64,000 nt of DNA, taken from the NCBI RefSeq assembly GCF_035645195.1, contig NZ_DASQNA010000007.1, forward strand, positions 1 through 64,000, in the 5' to 3' direction. Positions 51,790-61,749 of the stretch are shown piece after piece; the first letter of the stretch is position 1; every line of letters starts with the position of its first letter. A program made the translations under genes and the position numbers. The notes beneath the pieces were generated by a model that did not search any database, had not been told where the DNA came from, and was given only the letters and a program-made list of their open reading frames with translations. The DNA is from Paenibacillus sp. GTDB lineage: Bacteria; Bacillota; Bacilli; Paenibacillales; YIM-B00363.

Positions 51790-53406
51790 TCATCCCCCGC
51801 CGCGAACGCGTTCGCGGTATTCGGAAGGCGACAAGCCGGTCTCGCTCTTAAACACTCTATTAAAATGCCGCACGTTCCGGAATCCGGTCCGCTCGGCCAC
51901 CTCGGCCACCATCTCGCTCGTCGTCGCAAGGCGCTTCTTCGCCGCCTCGATGCGAATGTCCGTCAGCTTGTCGACGAACGTCACGCCGGTCCGCTGCTTG
52001 AACAGCGTACTGAAATAAGCCGGGTTCAAAAACAAAATGTCCGACATCGTCTTGAGCGTGATCGGCCGTTCGTAATGCGTCTCCATGTACCGGATCGCCT
52101 TCGCGATCGGGTCCTGCGTCCGCTCGGGGCTGCCCGCGGCGACGCAGGCGGCCAGCCGCCCGAACAGAGCGCGGCACAGCTCCGCCAACTCGTCGCTCGC
52201 GGACGTCGAGCAGACGTCGAACAGCAGCTCGCGGATGTCCTTCTCGCCGAGCCACGCCTTCGTCACGCCCCACTCGACGGCCAGCTCGTAATACTGAATG
52301 AGCAGCTTGCAAATGTGGCGGTGCACCGTCTGCGGCGTCGGCGCCTCCCGGCACAGCTCGGCGACGGCTTCGCTCGCGCGCTGCTCGGCCTCGCCCGAGC
52401 GGCCGGCCGAAATCGCGCGCTCGAGCGCTTCCCACGACCACTCGCGCGTCTCCGCCGCTTCGGGCCGGCCGTCCATCGTCTGCTCGTAAGCGAGCACCTT
52501 GTCGCCGCCGACGAGCAGACGATGGAGCAGGGCGATCTCCGCCTCGCGGTACGACTTCGGCAGCGATTCCGGCCCTGGCGACAGCCGGGAGACGCCGATC
52601 GTCACCGTCAGATTGGACAGCGACTTGATCTGCAGCCGGATCGACTCCGCCAGGTCGAGCAGCCGGCGCATCGATTCGTCGCCTCCCTCCGCGTTCAAAA
52701 TCGCGACGACCTCCGAATCCGACAAGACGAAGCTGAAGCCGGACGACCGCCGGTCGAGCACCTCCTGCACGAATTGCTGAATATACAATTGGAACAGCGA
52801 AGGATCCGCCTTGCGATACCGCTCCGTCCCGACCGACTGCTTGTCGAGCTTGATGACCATGCAGGCGAAGCGCGGTGCAGCCAGCCGGACGCCGACCTCT
52901 TCGAGGCGCGCGATGTCGTCCGCGCCGACGACGCCGCGCATGAGCGCCGCCGCCAATCGCTCGCTCGCGCGCGTTCTCGCCTTCCGCTGATCCTCCTTCG
53001 TCTCCGGCGGAGGCACGTGCCGGGCGGCGTTTTTCCGCACCTCTTCCTTCAGCCGCTCCAGCAGCTTTCCCAGCTCTTCCCGCTCGATCGGCTTCATGAC
53101 GTAATCTTTGGCGCCATGGCGCATCGATTCTTTCACGTACGTGAAATCCTCGTACCCGCTCACCACGACGCTGATCAGCTCCGGGAATCGCTCCCGGGCG
53201 ATTTTCTGCAGCTGGATGCCGTCCATGCGCGGCATCCGGATGTCCGTCAGCATGACGTCGGGACGGAGCTGCTGCAGCAAATCGAGTGCCTCATACCCGT
53301 CCCGCGCGTCGCCGACGACGTTCCACTCCGGATCGAGCGAGGCGATCATCGACCGCAGCCCGCGCCGGAAGATCGACTCGTCGTCCACGATAACGATGTT
53401 CGGCAT
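51790..53406 (-). CDS. AraC-type response regulator (YesN-like)
   Basis: 538 residues. An N-terminal receiver with the acidic pair DDE, phospho-Asp in TDIRMPRMDG (about residue 55) and Lys in YVMKP, a ~270-residue linker, and a C-terminal double HTH (ITLKTMSDILFLNPAYFSTLF and VAEVAERTGFRNVRHFNRVF). Partner of the kinase 12 bp upstream. It would switch on the transporter/glycosidase genes. Start ATG 53406 follows a GGGGGGAG site. Confidence 0.95.
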   Translation of the reverse strand: MPNIVIVDDESIFRRGLRSMIASLDPEWNVVGDARDGYEALDLLQQLRPDVMLTDIRMPRMDGIQLQKIARERFPELISVVVSGYEDFTYVKESMRHGAKDYVMKPIEREELGKLLERLKEEVRKNAARHVPPPETKEDQRKARTRASERLAAALMRGVVGADDIARLEEVGVRLAAPRFACMVIKLDKQSVGTERYRKADPSLFQLYIQQFVQEVLDRRSSGFSFVLSDSEVVAILNAEGGDESMRRLLDLAESIRLQIKSLSNLTVTIGVSRLSPGPESLPKSYREAEIALLHRLLVGGDKVLAYEQTMDGRPEAAETREWSWEALERAISAGRSGEAEQRASEAVAELCREAPTPQTVHRHICKLLIQYYELAVEWGVTKAWLGEKDIRELLFDVCSTSASDELAELCRALFGRLAACVAAGSPERTQDPIAKAIRYMETHYERPITLKTMSDILFLNPAYFSTLFKQRTGVTFVDKLTDIRIEAAKKRLATTSEMVAEVAERTGFRNVRHFNRVFKSETGLSPSEYRERVRGGG

Positions 53407-53418
53407 CGTCTCCCCCCT

Positions 53419-55224
53419 TTAGGAATCCGCTCCCTCCGGCCGGCGGATCGCCGGCAGCGTCATGACGACCTTCAATCCTTGATACGGCATGCTGTCTAGG
53501 GCGATGCCGTACGGCTCCCCGAACCTCAGGCGCAGGCGGCGGTGGACGTTCAGCAGCCCGTTGCCCGACGTCCCCCCGACGTCCTTCGCCGACGCCAGCC
53601 GCTCCCGAAGCTCCTCGAGCTGCGCGAGCGACAGGCCGATGCCGTCGTCTTCGATCGCAAGCCGCAGCACGCCGTCCGTTTCGCCGCCGGAGATCCGGAT
53701 GCGGCCGACGCCGGCGCCCTTGTCCAGCCCGTGGTTCAAGGCGTTCTCGACGATCGGCTGGAGCAGCAGCGGCATCATGCGGCAGTCGAGCGCCGACGCG
53801 TCGATGTCGCAGGCATAGTCGACCCGGTCGTCGTACCGGAGCTTCTGAATCGCCATATAACCGCCTACATGCTCGAGCTCGTCGCGCAGCGTCACCATGT
53901 CCCGGCGGCTGCTCAAGCTGTACCGAAGGAGCCGGCTCAAATTGTTCGCCATCAGCACGATTTCCCGATTGCCCTCGAGCTCCGCGTACATGCTGATCGA
54001 GCCGAGCGTGTTATACAGGAAATGCGGGTTAATTTTGCTTTGGAGCGCCGCGATTTGCGCATCCTTCTCCCGCAGTTCCGTCTCGTACAATAAATAGCCG
54101 AGCTCGCTCAGCTTCCCGACCATCGTGTTGAACGCGTGGCCGAGCCGCCCGACCTCGTCGCCGCTCGACACCGCGAACTTCACCTGCAGCTCGCCCTGTT
54201 CGACCTTGCGCATGAGCCGGCTCAGCTTCCGCAGCGGCTTCGTCACGCCGAACGCGAAGGCGGCGGACAGCGTGATCGCAAGGCCGATGCAGACGAAGCC
54301 GATCGGCAAGATCGAGTTGCGCACGACGACGCTGTCCTTCAGCAGCTCGCGGATCGGCACCGCGCCGACCGTCGTCCAGCCCGTGACCGAAGAGGTATAA
54401 TGCGCGACCAGCAAGCTCTCGCCGCCGTTCGGCGGGTCGAGGTGGCGGACGCCCTCGCCCGTCAGCGGGCCGATCGCGGCCCGCTCGCCCGCGCCGGGCG
54501 CCGAGCCGATGACGAGCCGTCCGTCCTTGTCCTGCACGTACAGCGATTCGCGCTCGCCCAGCTTCACCTGCGACAAAATGCCGCGCACCGACTCCGGATC
54601 GATGTCGATCACGATGTAGCCGAGCGTGCGCCCGGTATCGAAGCTGCGCAGCTCCCGCGCGATCGAAAACACGCGGTACACGGTGCCGCTCGTCGACGTC
54701 ACCTCGTGCGTCGTAATGAACGTCGGCTGCCCGAATTGGCCGCGGGCCCGCTTCAGCCAATCGGCGTTCTCGTCAAGCTTGTACGTCGTAATATATTGGC
54801 TTTCCGGCAGCACGACGTACGAGGCGCCCCGTTCGCCGTACAGCGACACGCCCATAATATCGACGCGGCCGTTGATGAACACCTTGGAGACGAAGCTGTT
54901 CAGCTGGTCGATCTCCTCCAGCGTCAGCGGCTGCCCGACTTGTCGTTCGGAGCCGAGGAATTCAAGAATTTCCTCGTACTGGTACGGCATCAGGGACAGC
55001 CGGTTCAACTCGTTCATATACGTGTCGATATTGAGCGTAACCTGCTTCAACGCCTGCAGCTGGTACGTGCCGACATTGCGCTCCATCGCCCGCTCGAAGC
55101 TCGCGAAGGCGAACAGCGTCATCGCGCTCAGCGGAGCGACGATCAGGGCGCAGTTCACGATGATCAGCTTCTTCGCGAGGTCGAGGTCGAGAAACCGCTG
55201 CAGCCATCTCCGCATCGTGGCCAT
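53419..55224 (-). CDS. Sensor histidine kinase (YesM-like)
   Basis: About 601 residues. Membrane segments near 20-42 and ~285-310 bracket an external Cache-type sensor (~260 residues). HAMP follows, then the His_kinase box LQSKINPHFLYNTLG with the phospho-His, and HATPase motifs DKGAGVGRIRI and DDGIGLSL. ATG 55224 is favoured (AGGGA at 6 bases). It lies 9 bp after the second binding-protein gene and 12 bp before the regulator. Confidence 0.94.
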   Translation of the reverse strand: MATMRRWLQRFLDLDLAKKLIIVNCALIVAPLSAMTLFAFASFERAMERNVGTYQLQALKQVTLNIDTYMNELNRLSLMPYQYEEILEFLGSERQVGQPLTLEEIDQLNSFVSKVFINGRVDIMGVSLYGERGASYVVLPESQYITTYKLDENADWLKRARGQFGQPTFITTHEVTSTSGTVYRVFSIARELRSFDTGRTLGYIVIDIDPESVRGILSQVKLGERESLYVQDKDGRLVIGSAPGAGERAAIGPLTGEGVRHLDPPNGGESLLVAHYTSSVTGWTTVGAVPIRELLKDSVVVRNSILPIGFVCIGLAITLSAAFAFGVTKPLRKLSRLMRKVEQGELQVKFAVSSGDEVGRLGHAFNTMVGKLSELGYLLYETELREKDAQIAALQSKINPHFLYNTLGSISMYAELEGNREIVLMANNLSRLLRYSLSSRRDMVTLRDELEHVGGYMAIQKLRYDDRVDYACDIDASALDCRMMPLLLQPIVENALNHGLDKGAGVGRIRISGGETDGVLRLAIEDDGIGLSLAQLEELRERLASAKDVGGTSGNGLLNVHRRLRLRFGEPYGIALDSMPYQGLKVVMTLPAIRRPEGADS

Positions 55225-55233
55225 CCGCAATCC

Positions 55234-56547
55234 CTACTTTCGAAGTTCGGCGTCGATCGTCTCATTCGCGTTGCGCAGCGCCTCCGCGGGCGTCTGCCGC
55301 CCGTAAATCATGCGCTCGAACTGCTGGATCAACACCTCGATGATCGACCACTGCTTGACGTGACGCGGCCAATACGCGACGTAATCGGCCGTCTCCGCGA
55401 ACTCGACCCGATGCTTGAGCGCCTGGAACGCGTCGCTGCGGGCGGCCTTCGCGAGGCTCGGCACGTGGCCGGCTTTCGCCCACAGCTCTCCGTGCTCGAC
55501 CATCCACCGGGCGAACGTCAGCACCGCGTCGCGCTTCCCGTCCGTCATGCCGTGCTTCGTCGGAATCGCCAGCGTGTGCGAGTCGCCCCACACGGCCGGG
55601 CGGTCGTACAGGACGGGCACCGGAACGACGCCGAAGTCGAGCCCGGGCGCGTTCTCGAACGCGCCCGTCCCCCACATGCCCGTGATGAGCACGGCCGCCT
55701 TCCCTTCGTAGAACAGCTTGAAGGCGTCGTTGATGTCGGGCGGGATCAGCTTTTTCGCGTACAGGCCGTTCACGTACTCGAGCGCTTCGAGCGCCTTCGG
55801 ATTGTCCAGCGCCGCCGCCGTCGAGTCTTCATTATAGAAAGCGCCGCCGCCCTCCATCTGGTTGTACAGGCTCCACCACAGCCACACCGAATCGATCCGC
55901 GTGCTCGGCTGCGCCATCGGCGCCACGTCGGCCGGCACATGATCCCGGATGCGGGAGAGGAACGCTTCGAAGCCGGCCGTCCCGGGTTCCAGCAGCGGCT
56001 TGCCGGACGCGTCGAGGACGCCGGCCGCGGCGAGATGCGATTTGTTGTAATACATTACGAGCGCGTGAGTGTCGAGCGGCACGGAGTACAGCTTCCCGTC
56101 GTACATGACGGCTTCCCGAATATTCGGATTGAAGCCGTCGAGCGCGAGGCCGACCCGCTTCGCCGGCTCCGTGACGTCCTCGATATAGCCGTTCTGCACG
56201 AACTGCGGCAGGCTCGTTTGGTGAATGATGGCGACATCGGGCGCGTTGCCGGCCAAGATCGCCGTCCGCAGCCGCTGATAGTAATCGTCCAGCCGAGAGT
56301 TCGTCTGCCGCACTTCGATCTCCGGATGCTCCGCGTTGAACCGGTCGACCATCTCGGTCATGAACCGGTTGTCGCCGCCGCTGAAGGGCGTCCAATATTC
56401 CAAGACGTGAACGGGACCTTTCGCGGCGGGCGGAACCGGCGGTTCGGCTTCGTCCGCGGCGGCGCAGCCCGTCAGCGCCGCGGCGCAGCCGAACAGAAGC
56501 AATATGAGTCGATATCGAATGGATGATCCGTACCGGTCCGAGCCCAC
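55234..56547 (-). CDS. Second sugar-binding lipoprotein (possible co-sensor)
   Basis: 437 residues. A lipobox (AALTGCAA) then an extracellular solute-binding fold (family 1 type): YWTPFSGGDNRFMTEMVDRF, later ALVMYYNKSHL and WGTGAFENAPG. It is similar in layout to the protein at 60195-61511. It has no permease next to it and lies directly before the kinase, so a sensor role (sugar-bound form contacting the kinase) is inferred. GTG 56547 with AGGGGG at 8 bases is the start. Confidence 0.9.
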   Translation of the reverse strand: MGSDRYGSSIRYRLILLLFGCAAALTGCAAADEAEPPVPPAAKGPVHVLEYWTPFSGGDNRFMTEMVDRFNAEHPEIEVRQTNSRLDDYYQRLRTAILAGNAPDVAIIHQTSLPQFVQNGYIEDVTEPAKRVGLALDGFNPNIREAVMYDGKLYSVPLDTHALVMYYNKSHLAAAGVLDASGKPLLEPGTAGFEAFLSRIRDHVPADVAPMAQPSTRIDSVWLWWSLYNQMEGGGAFYNEDSTAAALDNPKALEALEYVNGLYAKKLIPPDINDAFKLFYEGKAAVLITGMWGTGAFENAPGLDFGVVPVPVLYDRPAVWGDSHTLAIPTKHGMTDGKRDAVLTFARWMVEHGELWAKAGHVPSLAKAARSDAFQALKHRVEFAETADYVAYWPRHVKQWSIIEVLIQQFERMIYGRQTPAEALRNANETIDAELRK

Positions 56548-56581
56548 CGCGAAGTCCCCCTGTCTGCAGCGTTCTTCAACG

Positions 56582-58336
56582 CTAATCTTTCGCCGTAATG
56601 TCCAAATAATCGATCTTCAGCGCGCCGGTCGCCCCCCGCAGCTCGATCTCGTTCGCGCCTGCGGCCAGCTTCAGCTGCAAAGCGAGCGGCTCGAACCGGG
56701 AACGCTCCCCGGGCGGGACGGTCAGCGTCGCCGCCTTCCCGCCGTTCGCGCGCACCGCCGCGGACGCCTCGGCGCCGGTCGCGTTCGATACCGCGATCGT
56801 AACCGTGTACGTCCCGCTTGCCGGCACCCGCACGTTCAGGAAACGCACGGCCGCCTCTTCCCCGGCGGGCAGCTCCGCCGCCCCGCGCCCAGAGGCGAAC
56901 GGATTCGTCTCAGCGACCGCGCCGCCCTCGGTCAGCGCCGCCTCCGCCTCGAAGCGCGGCAGCTCGACGGCGAGCACGCGGCAGCCTGCGCCGCAGCCCC
57001 CGATGCCGATCGTGTTACCGCCCTCCGCCAGCGGCACCGGCGCGTTCGCGAACGCATACCCGGTTGCGCCCGGCTTCGTCGGCGGCAGCGCGACTTCGCC
57101 CGCTGCCGTCCCGTTCGCGGTTACCGCCGCGGCGGCAGCCTTCCCGCTCTCGTTGACGTAGTGCGCGAGCAGCGGCGCCGCCGTCTCGACGCTCGCTGTC
57201 ACGCTGTCGAACAGCAGCGCCCCGCCATCCTCGCGCGCGTGCTCGGCGCGGAACACGCCGGAGCTCGAAGGCGCCTCGATCGGCGTGTCGAGCGCCAAGG
57301 CCGGTTCGAACGAAGGCAGCCCGTCCTCCGACCACAGCACCCTCTGCGCCCGGGCTTTCCGGTTGTTCCAGCCGTCGTGTTTGCCGCTCGTCGCATGGTA
57401 GACGATCCAATCCTCCGTCCCGTCCGGCGACGTCGTGAACGAGTTGTGGCCCGGGCCGTATACGCCCGTCTCCTCGTTCATCGTCAGCAGCGGCTGCGGC
57501 GCCTTCATCCAATTGTCGGGCTGCAGCGGATCGAGGCCGGATTCCAGCGTCAGCATGCCGATGCTGTAGAACGGCGTCCAGCTGCCCGCGCCGGAGTAAA
57601 ACAAGAACGTGCGCCCGTCCTTTTGCAAGATCGCCTGGCCTTCGTTAATGTACGGCGGTCCGCCGGCGCGTTCCCAATCCAGATCGGGCTTCGAGATCAT
57701 GACGCGCGGCCCCGAGATCGTGAGCGGATCGCTCATCGGGGCGATATACGTGTTCTGAGCGATGTTCACGTCGCCCTCCCAGCCCGACCAGACGATATAC
57801 AGCTTGTCGTCCAGCTCCAGGACGAGGCCGTCGATCGCCCATTTGTTCGTCTCGTCCGCGATTTGTCCGCGGAACGTCCACGAGCCCATCGGATCCGCCG
57901 TATCGGCTTCCAGCGCGTACATACGGTGGTTTTCGTTCCGACCGTCGTCGGCCGCGAAATAGATGTACCATTTCCCGCGAATGAATTGAAGCTCCGGCGC
58001 CCAAATATTGGCGGAATACATCGTGTCGACCGGCGGGTACCAGACGACCTTCCGCTCCGCCTCCCGGAAATCGAGCGTCCGGGATTTCATGAGCATGACG
58101 TCCGTCCCGTTATGCGTGAACGTCATGTAGTAATATCCGTTGTTGTAAACGACGCTGGGATCGGGGGTATCAATGTCCGCGATCGTGTTTTTGAACGTGC
58201 CGCCATGGCCCGCGTAGGGCTTTGCCGCCGTCCGCTCTTCCGTTCGCTGCATGAACGTCATCCCCCCTCCTATGATACATATTGCCGCGAAAACGATAAA
58301 AAAAGCAAGCGCTTTCTTGCTACGAAAACGAAGCAT
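56582..58336 (-). CDS. GH43-type glycosidase, membrane-anchored, with C-terminal carbohydrate-binding region
   Basis: 584 residues. An N-terminal hydrophobic anchor (~9-27), then a five-bladed propeller: DTPDPSVVYNNGYYYMTF (first catalytic Asp), WAPELQFIRGKWYIYFA, and YINEGQAILQ (likely catalytic Glu). The last ~220 residues have two beta-sandwich-like modules of CBM6/CBM35 type (GTYTVTIAVSNATGAEA). It would trim arabinose- or xylose-containing polymers at the cell surface. It lies 34 bp before the second binding-protein gene and 46 bp after the permease gene. Confidence 0.88.
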   Translation of the reverse strand: MLRFRSKKALAFFIVFAAICIIGGGMTFMQRTEERTAAKPYAGHGGTFKNTIADIDTPDPSVVYNNGYYYMTFTHNGTDVMLMKSRTLDFREAERKVVWYPPVDTMYSANIWAPELQFIRGKWYIYFAADDGRNENHRMYALEADTADPMGSWTFRGQIADETNKWAIDGLVLELDDKLYIVWSGWEGDVNIAQNTYIAPMSDPLTISGPRVMISKPDLDWERAGGPPYINEGQAILQKDGRTFLFYSGAGSWTPFYSIGMLTLESGLDPLQPDNWMKAPQPLLTMNEETGVYGPGHNSFTTSPDGTEDWIVYHATSGKHDGWNNRKARAQRVLWSEDGLPSFEPALALDTPIEAPSSSGVFRAEHAREDGGALLFDSVTASVETAAPLLAHYVNESGKAAAAAVTANGTAAGEVALPPTKPGATGYAFANAPVPLAEGGNTIGIGGCGAGCRVLAVELPRFEAEAALTEGGAVAETNPFASGRGAAELPAGEEAAVRFLNVRVPASGTYTVTIAVSNATGAEASAAVRANGGKAATLTVPPGERSRFEPLALQLKLAAGANEIELRGATGALKIDYLDITAKD

Positions 58337-58382
58337 CCCGCTCCGTCCCTCCCCCCTTGATCGACGGACGCCTGGGCCGCCT

Positions 58383-59207
58383 TCACTTAATGCCCGACTG
58401 CGTGATCGCTCTTACGAACGAGCGCTGCCCGAACAGGAACACGAGCAGCACCGGCAGCGCGGCGATCGTCGTCATCGCCATCAGCTTCCCGTACGCCTGC
58501 GTGTAGCTGCCTTGCGCCATCATCGCGATGCCCGCCGTAATGGTGCGCATGTCCGGCGACGTCGTCGCGTACAGCGGCCATACGAAATCATTGTAAATGC
58601 CCATGAACGTGAAAATGCCGAGCGTCACCATGATCGGGACGGACGACGGGAGCAGCACTTTCGCGTACACCTCCCACTTGTTCGCGCCGTCGATGCGCGC
58701 GGCCTCCTCGATTTCCTTCGGGAACGCGGCGAAAAACTGATACAGCAAAAACACGCCGAACGCGTAGGCGGTGTACGGCAGGACGAGCGCGCCGTACGTA
58801 TTGATCAACCCGAGCGCGTTGAATTCCAAATACATCGGCAGGAACGTCAAGACGCCGGGGATCATAAGCGACGCGATGAACGTCGACAACAGCGTGCGGC
58901 GGAACGGCACGTCTTCGAGCCTCGCCAGCGCGTACGCCGCCATCGAGTCGATCCACAGCACGAGCGCGGTGCCGGCGATGCCGACGGACAGCGAGTTCGC
59001 GATCCACCGCGTGATCGGCACGTTCATGAGCTTACCCGTGAGACCGGCGACGAAGTTGTCGACGGTCGGCTTTTTCGGAATGAAATTCATTTGGCCGGCG
59101 AGCGCCTCGAAGTCGTTCTTGAACGCCGTGGACAGCATCCAAACGAGCGGCAGCAGAAAGACGATCGCCGCCGCGATCGCCAGCAGCATCAGCAGCGCCT
59201 TTCTCAT
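58383..59207 (-). CDS. Sugar ABC permease, MalG/MsmG type
   Basis: 274 residues, six membrane segments. The EAA loop is EEAARIDGANKWEVYAKVLLP. It pairs with the upstream permease by a 4-bp overlap (ATGA). No ATPase gene is near; a shared MsmX-like ATPase elsewhere is expected, as in Bacillus. Confidence 0.95.
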   Translation of the reverse strand: MRKALLMLLAIAAAIVFLLPLVWMLSTAFKNDFEALAGQMNFIPKKPTVDNFVAGLTGKLMNVPITRWIANSLSVGIAGTALVLWIDSMAAYALARLEDVPFRRTLLSTFIASLMIPGVLTFLPMYLEFNALGLINTYGALVLPYTAYAFGVFLLYQFFAAFPKEIEEAARIDGANKWEVYAKVLLPSSVPIMVTLGIFTFMGIYNDFVWPLYATTSPDMRTITAGIAMMAQGSYTQAYGKLMAMTTIAALPVLLVFLFGQRSFVRAITQSGIK

Positions 59208-60106
59208 CGCGCATCCCCCTTCTTTCCGTACGTGAACCGGTACTGCACCACGGACACGGCGATCATGAGCAGCGCCATCAGCACGGCCATCGCCGACGCG
59301 GAGCCGACTTCCTTGCGGATGAACGCCTGATCGAGAATGTTGATGAGCAGCACCTTCGTGCTGTCGCCCGGGCCGCCGCGCGTCAGCAGGAACGGCTGGG
59401 CGTAAATGTTGAACGATGCGATCGTCGACGTGATCATGACGAACAGCATGACGGGCCGGATGGACGGCAGCGTAATGTCGACGAATTGGCGCCAGGCGCC
59501 CGCGCCGTCGATCGACGCCGCTTCGTACAAATCTTCCGGCACTTCGTTGAGCGCGTTAATGAAAATGACCATATTAAAGCCGATCGTCCACCACAGCGTC
59601 GCCAGCACGAGCGCGATCCACGCCCACGGCCGCCCCGTCAGCCAAGGCACCGGGTTCAAGTCGACGCGTCCGAGCAAGCTGTTGATGAAGCCGGCGTTCG
59701 TGTCGAACATCATGAGCCAAATGACGGCCATGACCGACGCGGAGAGCGCGTACGGCACGAAATAGACCGTCCGGAAAAAGCCCCTCGCGCGCCTCGGCAG
59801 CGCGTTCACGAGCAGCGCGAGGGCGAGGCCGACCGCGATGAGCAGCGGCACCGAATAGACGACGAATTGAATCGTCGCCCATAATCCGTTAAAGAACAAG
59901 CTGTTCAAATACGTCCCGGGGGTGAAAATGCCGATATAATGCCGCAGCCCGACGAACGGATGCTCCGCGGACAGCAGCTCGAATTGATGAAGACTGATGT
60001 AAATGCCGTACAGGATCGGAAACAATAAAAACGCGGCGAAGCAAAGCAAATACGGCAGTACGAACAACGACGACGTGAATCGGGATCGCCAAGCGGCTTT
60101 GTACAT
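59204..60106 (-). CDS. Sugar ABC permease, MalF/MsmF type
   Basis: 300 residues with six membrane segments and the EAA loop YEAASIDGAGAWRQFVDITLP. It forms the transport pore with the downstream permease. Confidence 0.95.
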   Translation of the reverse strand: MYKAAWRSRFTSSLFVLPYLLCFAAFLLFPILYGIYISLHQFELLSAEHPFVGLRHYIGIFTPGTYLNSLFFNGLWATIQFVVYSVPLLIAVGLALALLVNALPRRARGFFRTVYFVPYALSASVMAVIWLMMFDTNAGFINSLLGRVDLNPVPWLTGRPWAWIALVLATLWWTIGFNMVIFINALNEVPEDLYEAASIDGAGAWRQFVDITLPSIRPVMLFVMITSTIASFNIYAQPFLLTRGGPGDSTKVLLINILDQAFIRKEVGSASAMAVLMALLMIAVSVVQYRFTYGKKGDAR

Positions 60107-60140
60107 CTCGAACGCCTCCTTTTCGTTATGCTTGATGAGG

Positions 60141-60174
60141 AAAAAGACGGGAGCCGTCGCCGATTCCCGTCTTT
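60141..60174 (-). terminator. Partial terminator between binding protein and permeases
   Basis: On the minus strand AAGACGGGA..TCCCGTCTT is followed by TTTTT. As it lies inside one operon, it likely reduces read-through so that the binding protein is made in excess. Confidence 0.75.
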
Positions 60175-60194
60175 GCGCTTTCCTCGAACCCCGC

Positions 60195-61511
60195 TTATTT
60201 GTTCATCGCTTGGCGCGATTTCGCCGCCGCGTCGTCCAGCGCCTGCTGCGGATCCTTCTCGCCGAGCAGCGCGCTGCTCAGCTCGCCCCAGATCGGCTCG
60301 GCGATCGTCGGCCAATTGAGCACGTTCGGCGCGAACTGCACGTACGAGAAGCTGTCCGCGATCGCGCTGTTCGGCAGCGCTTTGAACTCCGCGCTTTCGA
60401 GCATCGGCTTCGACGCGAGCGCCTGCCCGGACTTCGCCCAATCGATCGAGTTTGAGGCGACGTATTTGAGGAAATCGCCGACCGCGTCGAGCGTCGCTTG
60501 ATCGGTGAGCGTCGCCGGGATGACGAAGTTATGGGAGCCCGCGAATACCGCCTGCTTCGCTTTGCCGAGCTGCGGCATCGGCGCGATGCCGTAGTTGATG
60601 CCCGCTTCGTCGAACTGCCCCTTCATCCACGGGCCGTTAAACTGAATCGCGTTCTTGCCCTGCAGGAAGAGCGTGTTCTCGCCGTCCTGCTGCACGTTGC
60701 CCGGCGAAATGCCGCGTTCGACGAGGCTCCGCATCCACTTCACCATCTCGACCGCTTCCGGCGAATTGTACGCGACATCCGAGCCGTTCCACAGGTCGCC
60801 GCCGTTCTGCCAGACGAGCGTCGGGAAGATGAACTGCTGCGGCCACAGCGTCGGCAGCACATAGCCGTATACGCCGGCGCCCGGGTCGGTCAGCTTCTGA
60901 ATCGCGTCCTCGAATTCCGCCATGTTCGACGGCGGCGCCGCGATGCCGGCCTTCTCGAACAAATCCTTGTTGTAATACATAACGAGCGGATGGATGTCGA
61001 GCGGAATGCCGTACCATTTGCCGTCGATCGTCGAATATTCGACCGGCGCTTCCACGTAATCCTCTTTCTTGATGCCCGCCGCTTGCGCGAGCGATTCCAT
61101 CGGAGCCAGCTGCCCTTTGCTTACGTACGTCGGAATTTGATCCACGTGCATGATCATCAGGTCGGGGCGCTCGCCTGTCGTGCTCAGCGCCACGTCGAGC
61201 TGCTTGTAGTATTCGCCGCTGGGCTGAATGACGAAATTGACCTTCACGGCATCCTGCGAAGCGTTGTATTTATCGACCATGTCCTGCATGAACGCGCCGT
61301 CCGCGCCCGAGAACGGGGTCCAGAACAAAATTTCTTTCGTGCTCGCCGCGCCTCCGCCTCCGCCGGAGTTCGACGCGCCGGTGCCGGCGTTCCCGCCGCC
61401 GTCCCCGCTGCCGGAACCGCCCCCGGATCCGCCTCCGGAGCAAGCCGCGCCGATGATTGCTACGGACGTCACAAGCGACACGAGGCTCAGCCAACGTCTT
61501 TTCGTTTTCAT
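60195..61511 (-). CDS. Sugar-binding lipoprotein of the ABC transporter
   Basis: 438 residues. Lipobox IIGAACSGGG followed by a Gly/Ser/Asn-rich linker, then a family-1-type solute-binding fold: FWTPFSGADGAFMQDMVDKY, PLVMYYNKDLFEKAGIAAP and IQFNGPWMKGQF. It delivers oligosaccharide to the two permeases downstream. It is the first gene of the operon. Confidence 0.95.
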   Translation of the reverse strand: MKTKRRWLSLVSLVTSVAIIGAACSGGGSGGGSGSGDGGGNAGTGASNSGGGGGAASTKEILFWTPFSGADGAFMQDMVDKYNASQDAVKVNFVIQPSGEYYKQLDVALSTTGERPDLMIMHVDQIPTYVSKGQLAPMESLAQAAGIKKEDYVEAPVEYSTIDGKWYGIPLDIHPLVMYYNKDLFEKAGIAAPPSNMAEFEDAIQKLTDPGAGVYGYVLPTLWPQQFIFPTLVWQNGGDLWNGSDVAYNSPEAVEMVKWMRSLVERGISPGNVQQDGENTLFLQGKNAIQFNGPWMKGQFDEAGINYGIAPMPQLGKAKQAVFAGSHNFVIPATLTDQATLDAVGDFLKYVASNSIDWAKSGQALASKPMLESAEFKALPNSAIADSFSYVQFAPNVLNWPTIAEPIWGELSSALLGEKDPQQALDDAAAKSRQAMNK

Positions 61512-61630
61512 TTTTCAATACCCCCATTATCGATGATGAAGGGATCGTTCCCTTTGAGTCTCATCTTACCGAGGTCGAAACCGTAGATGAATGTCGCTTT
61601 TTTGGGAGGACCGGACATATTTTTAGGTGG

Positions 61631-61644
61631 GGGCAGCGCTTACA
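61631..61644 (-). promoter_or_regulatory. Candidate cre site (CcpA) before the sugar operon
   Basis: Minus strand TGTAAGCGCTGCCC matches 12 of 14 positions of TGWAANCGNTNWCA, with the second half weak. It lies about 120 bp upstream of the binding-protein gene. It would mediate carbon catabolite control; pattern match only. Confidence 0.4.
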
Positions 61645-61696
61645 AAAAGGGCAACGGACTCGCCCTCGCGCGCCGCGGGCAACCCATCGTTGGGTA

Positions 61697-61705
61697 TGAT
61701 ATAAT
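61697..61705 (+). promoter_or_regulatory. Extended -10 promoter of the acidic protein gene
   Basis: TGA-TATAAT (TATAAT at 61700-61705), extended -10, 45 bp before the ATG. No good -35 is seen, which extended -10 promoters tolerate. Confidence 0.55.
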
Positions 61706-61749
61706 CGTACGCATCACAATGCATACCTTAGAGGAACCGGAGGCATCTC

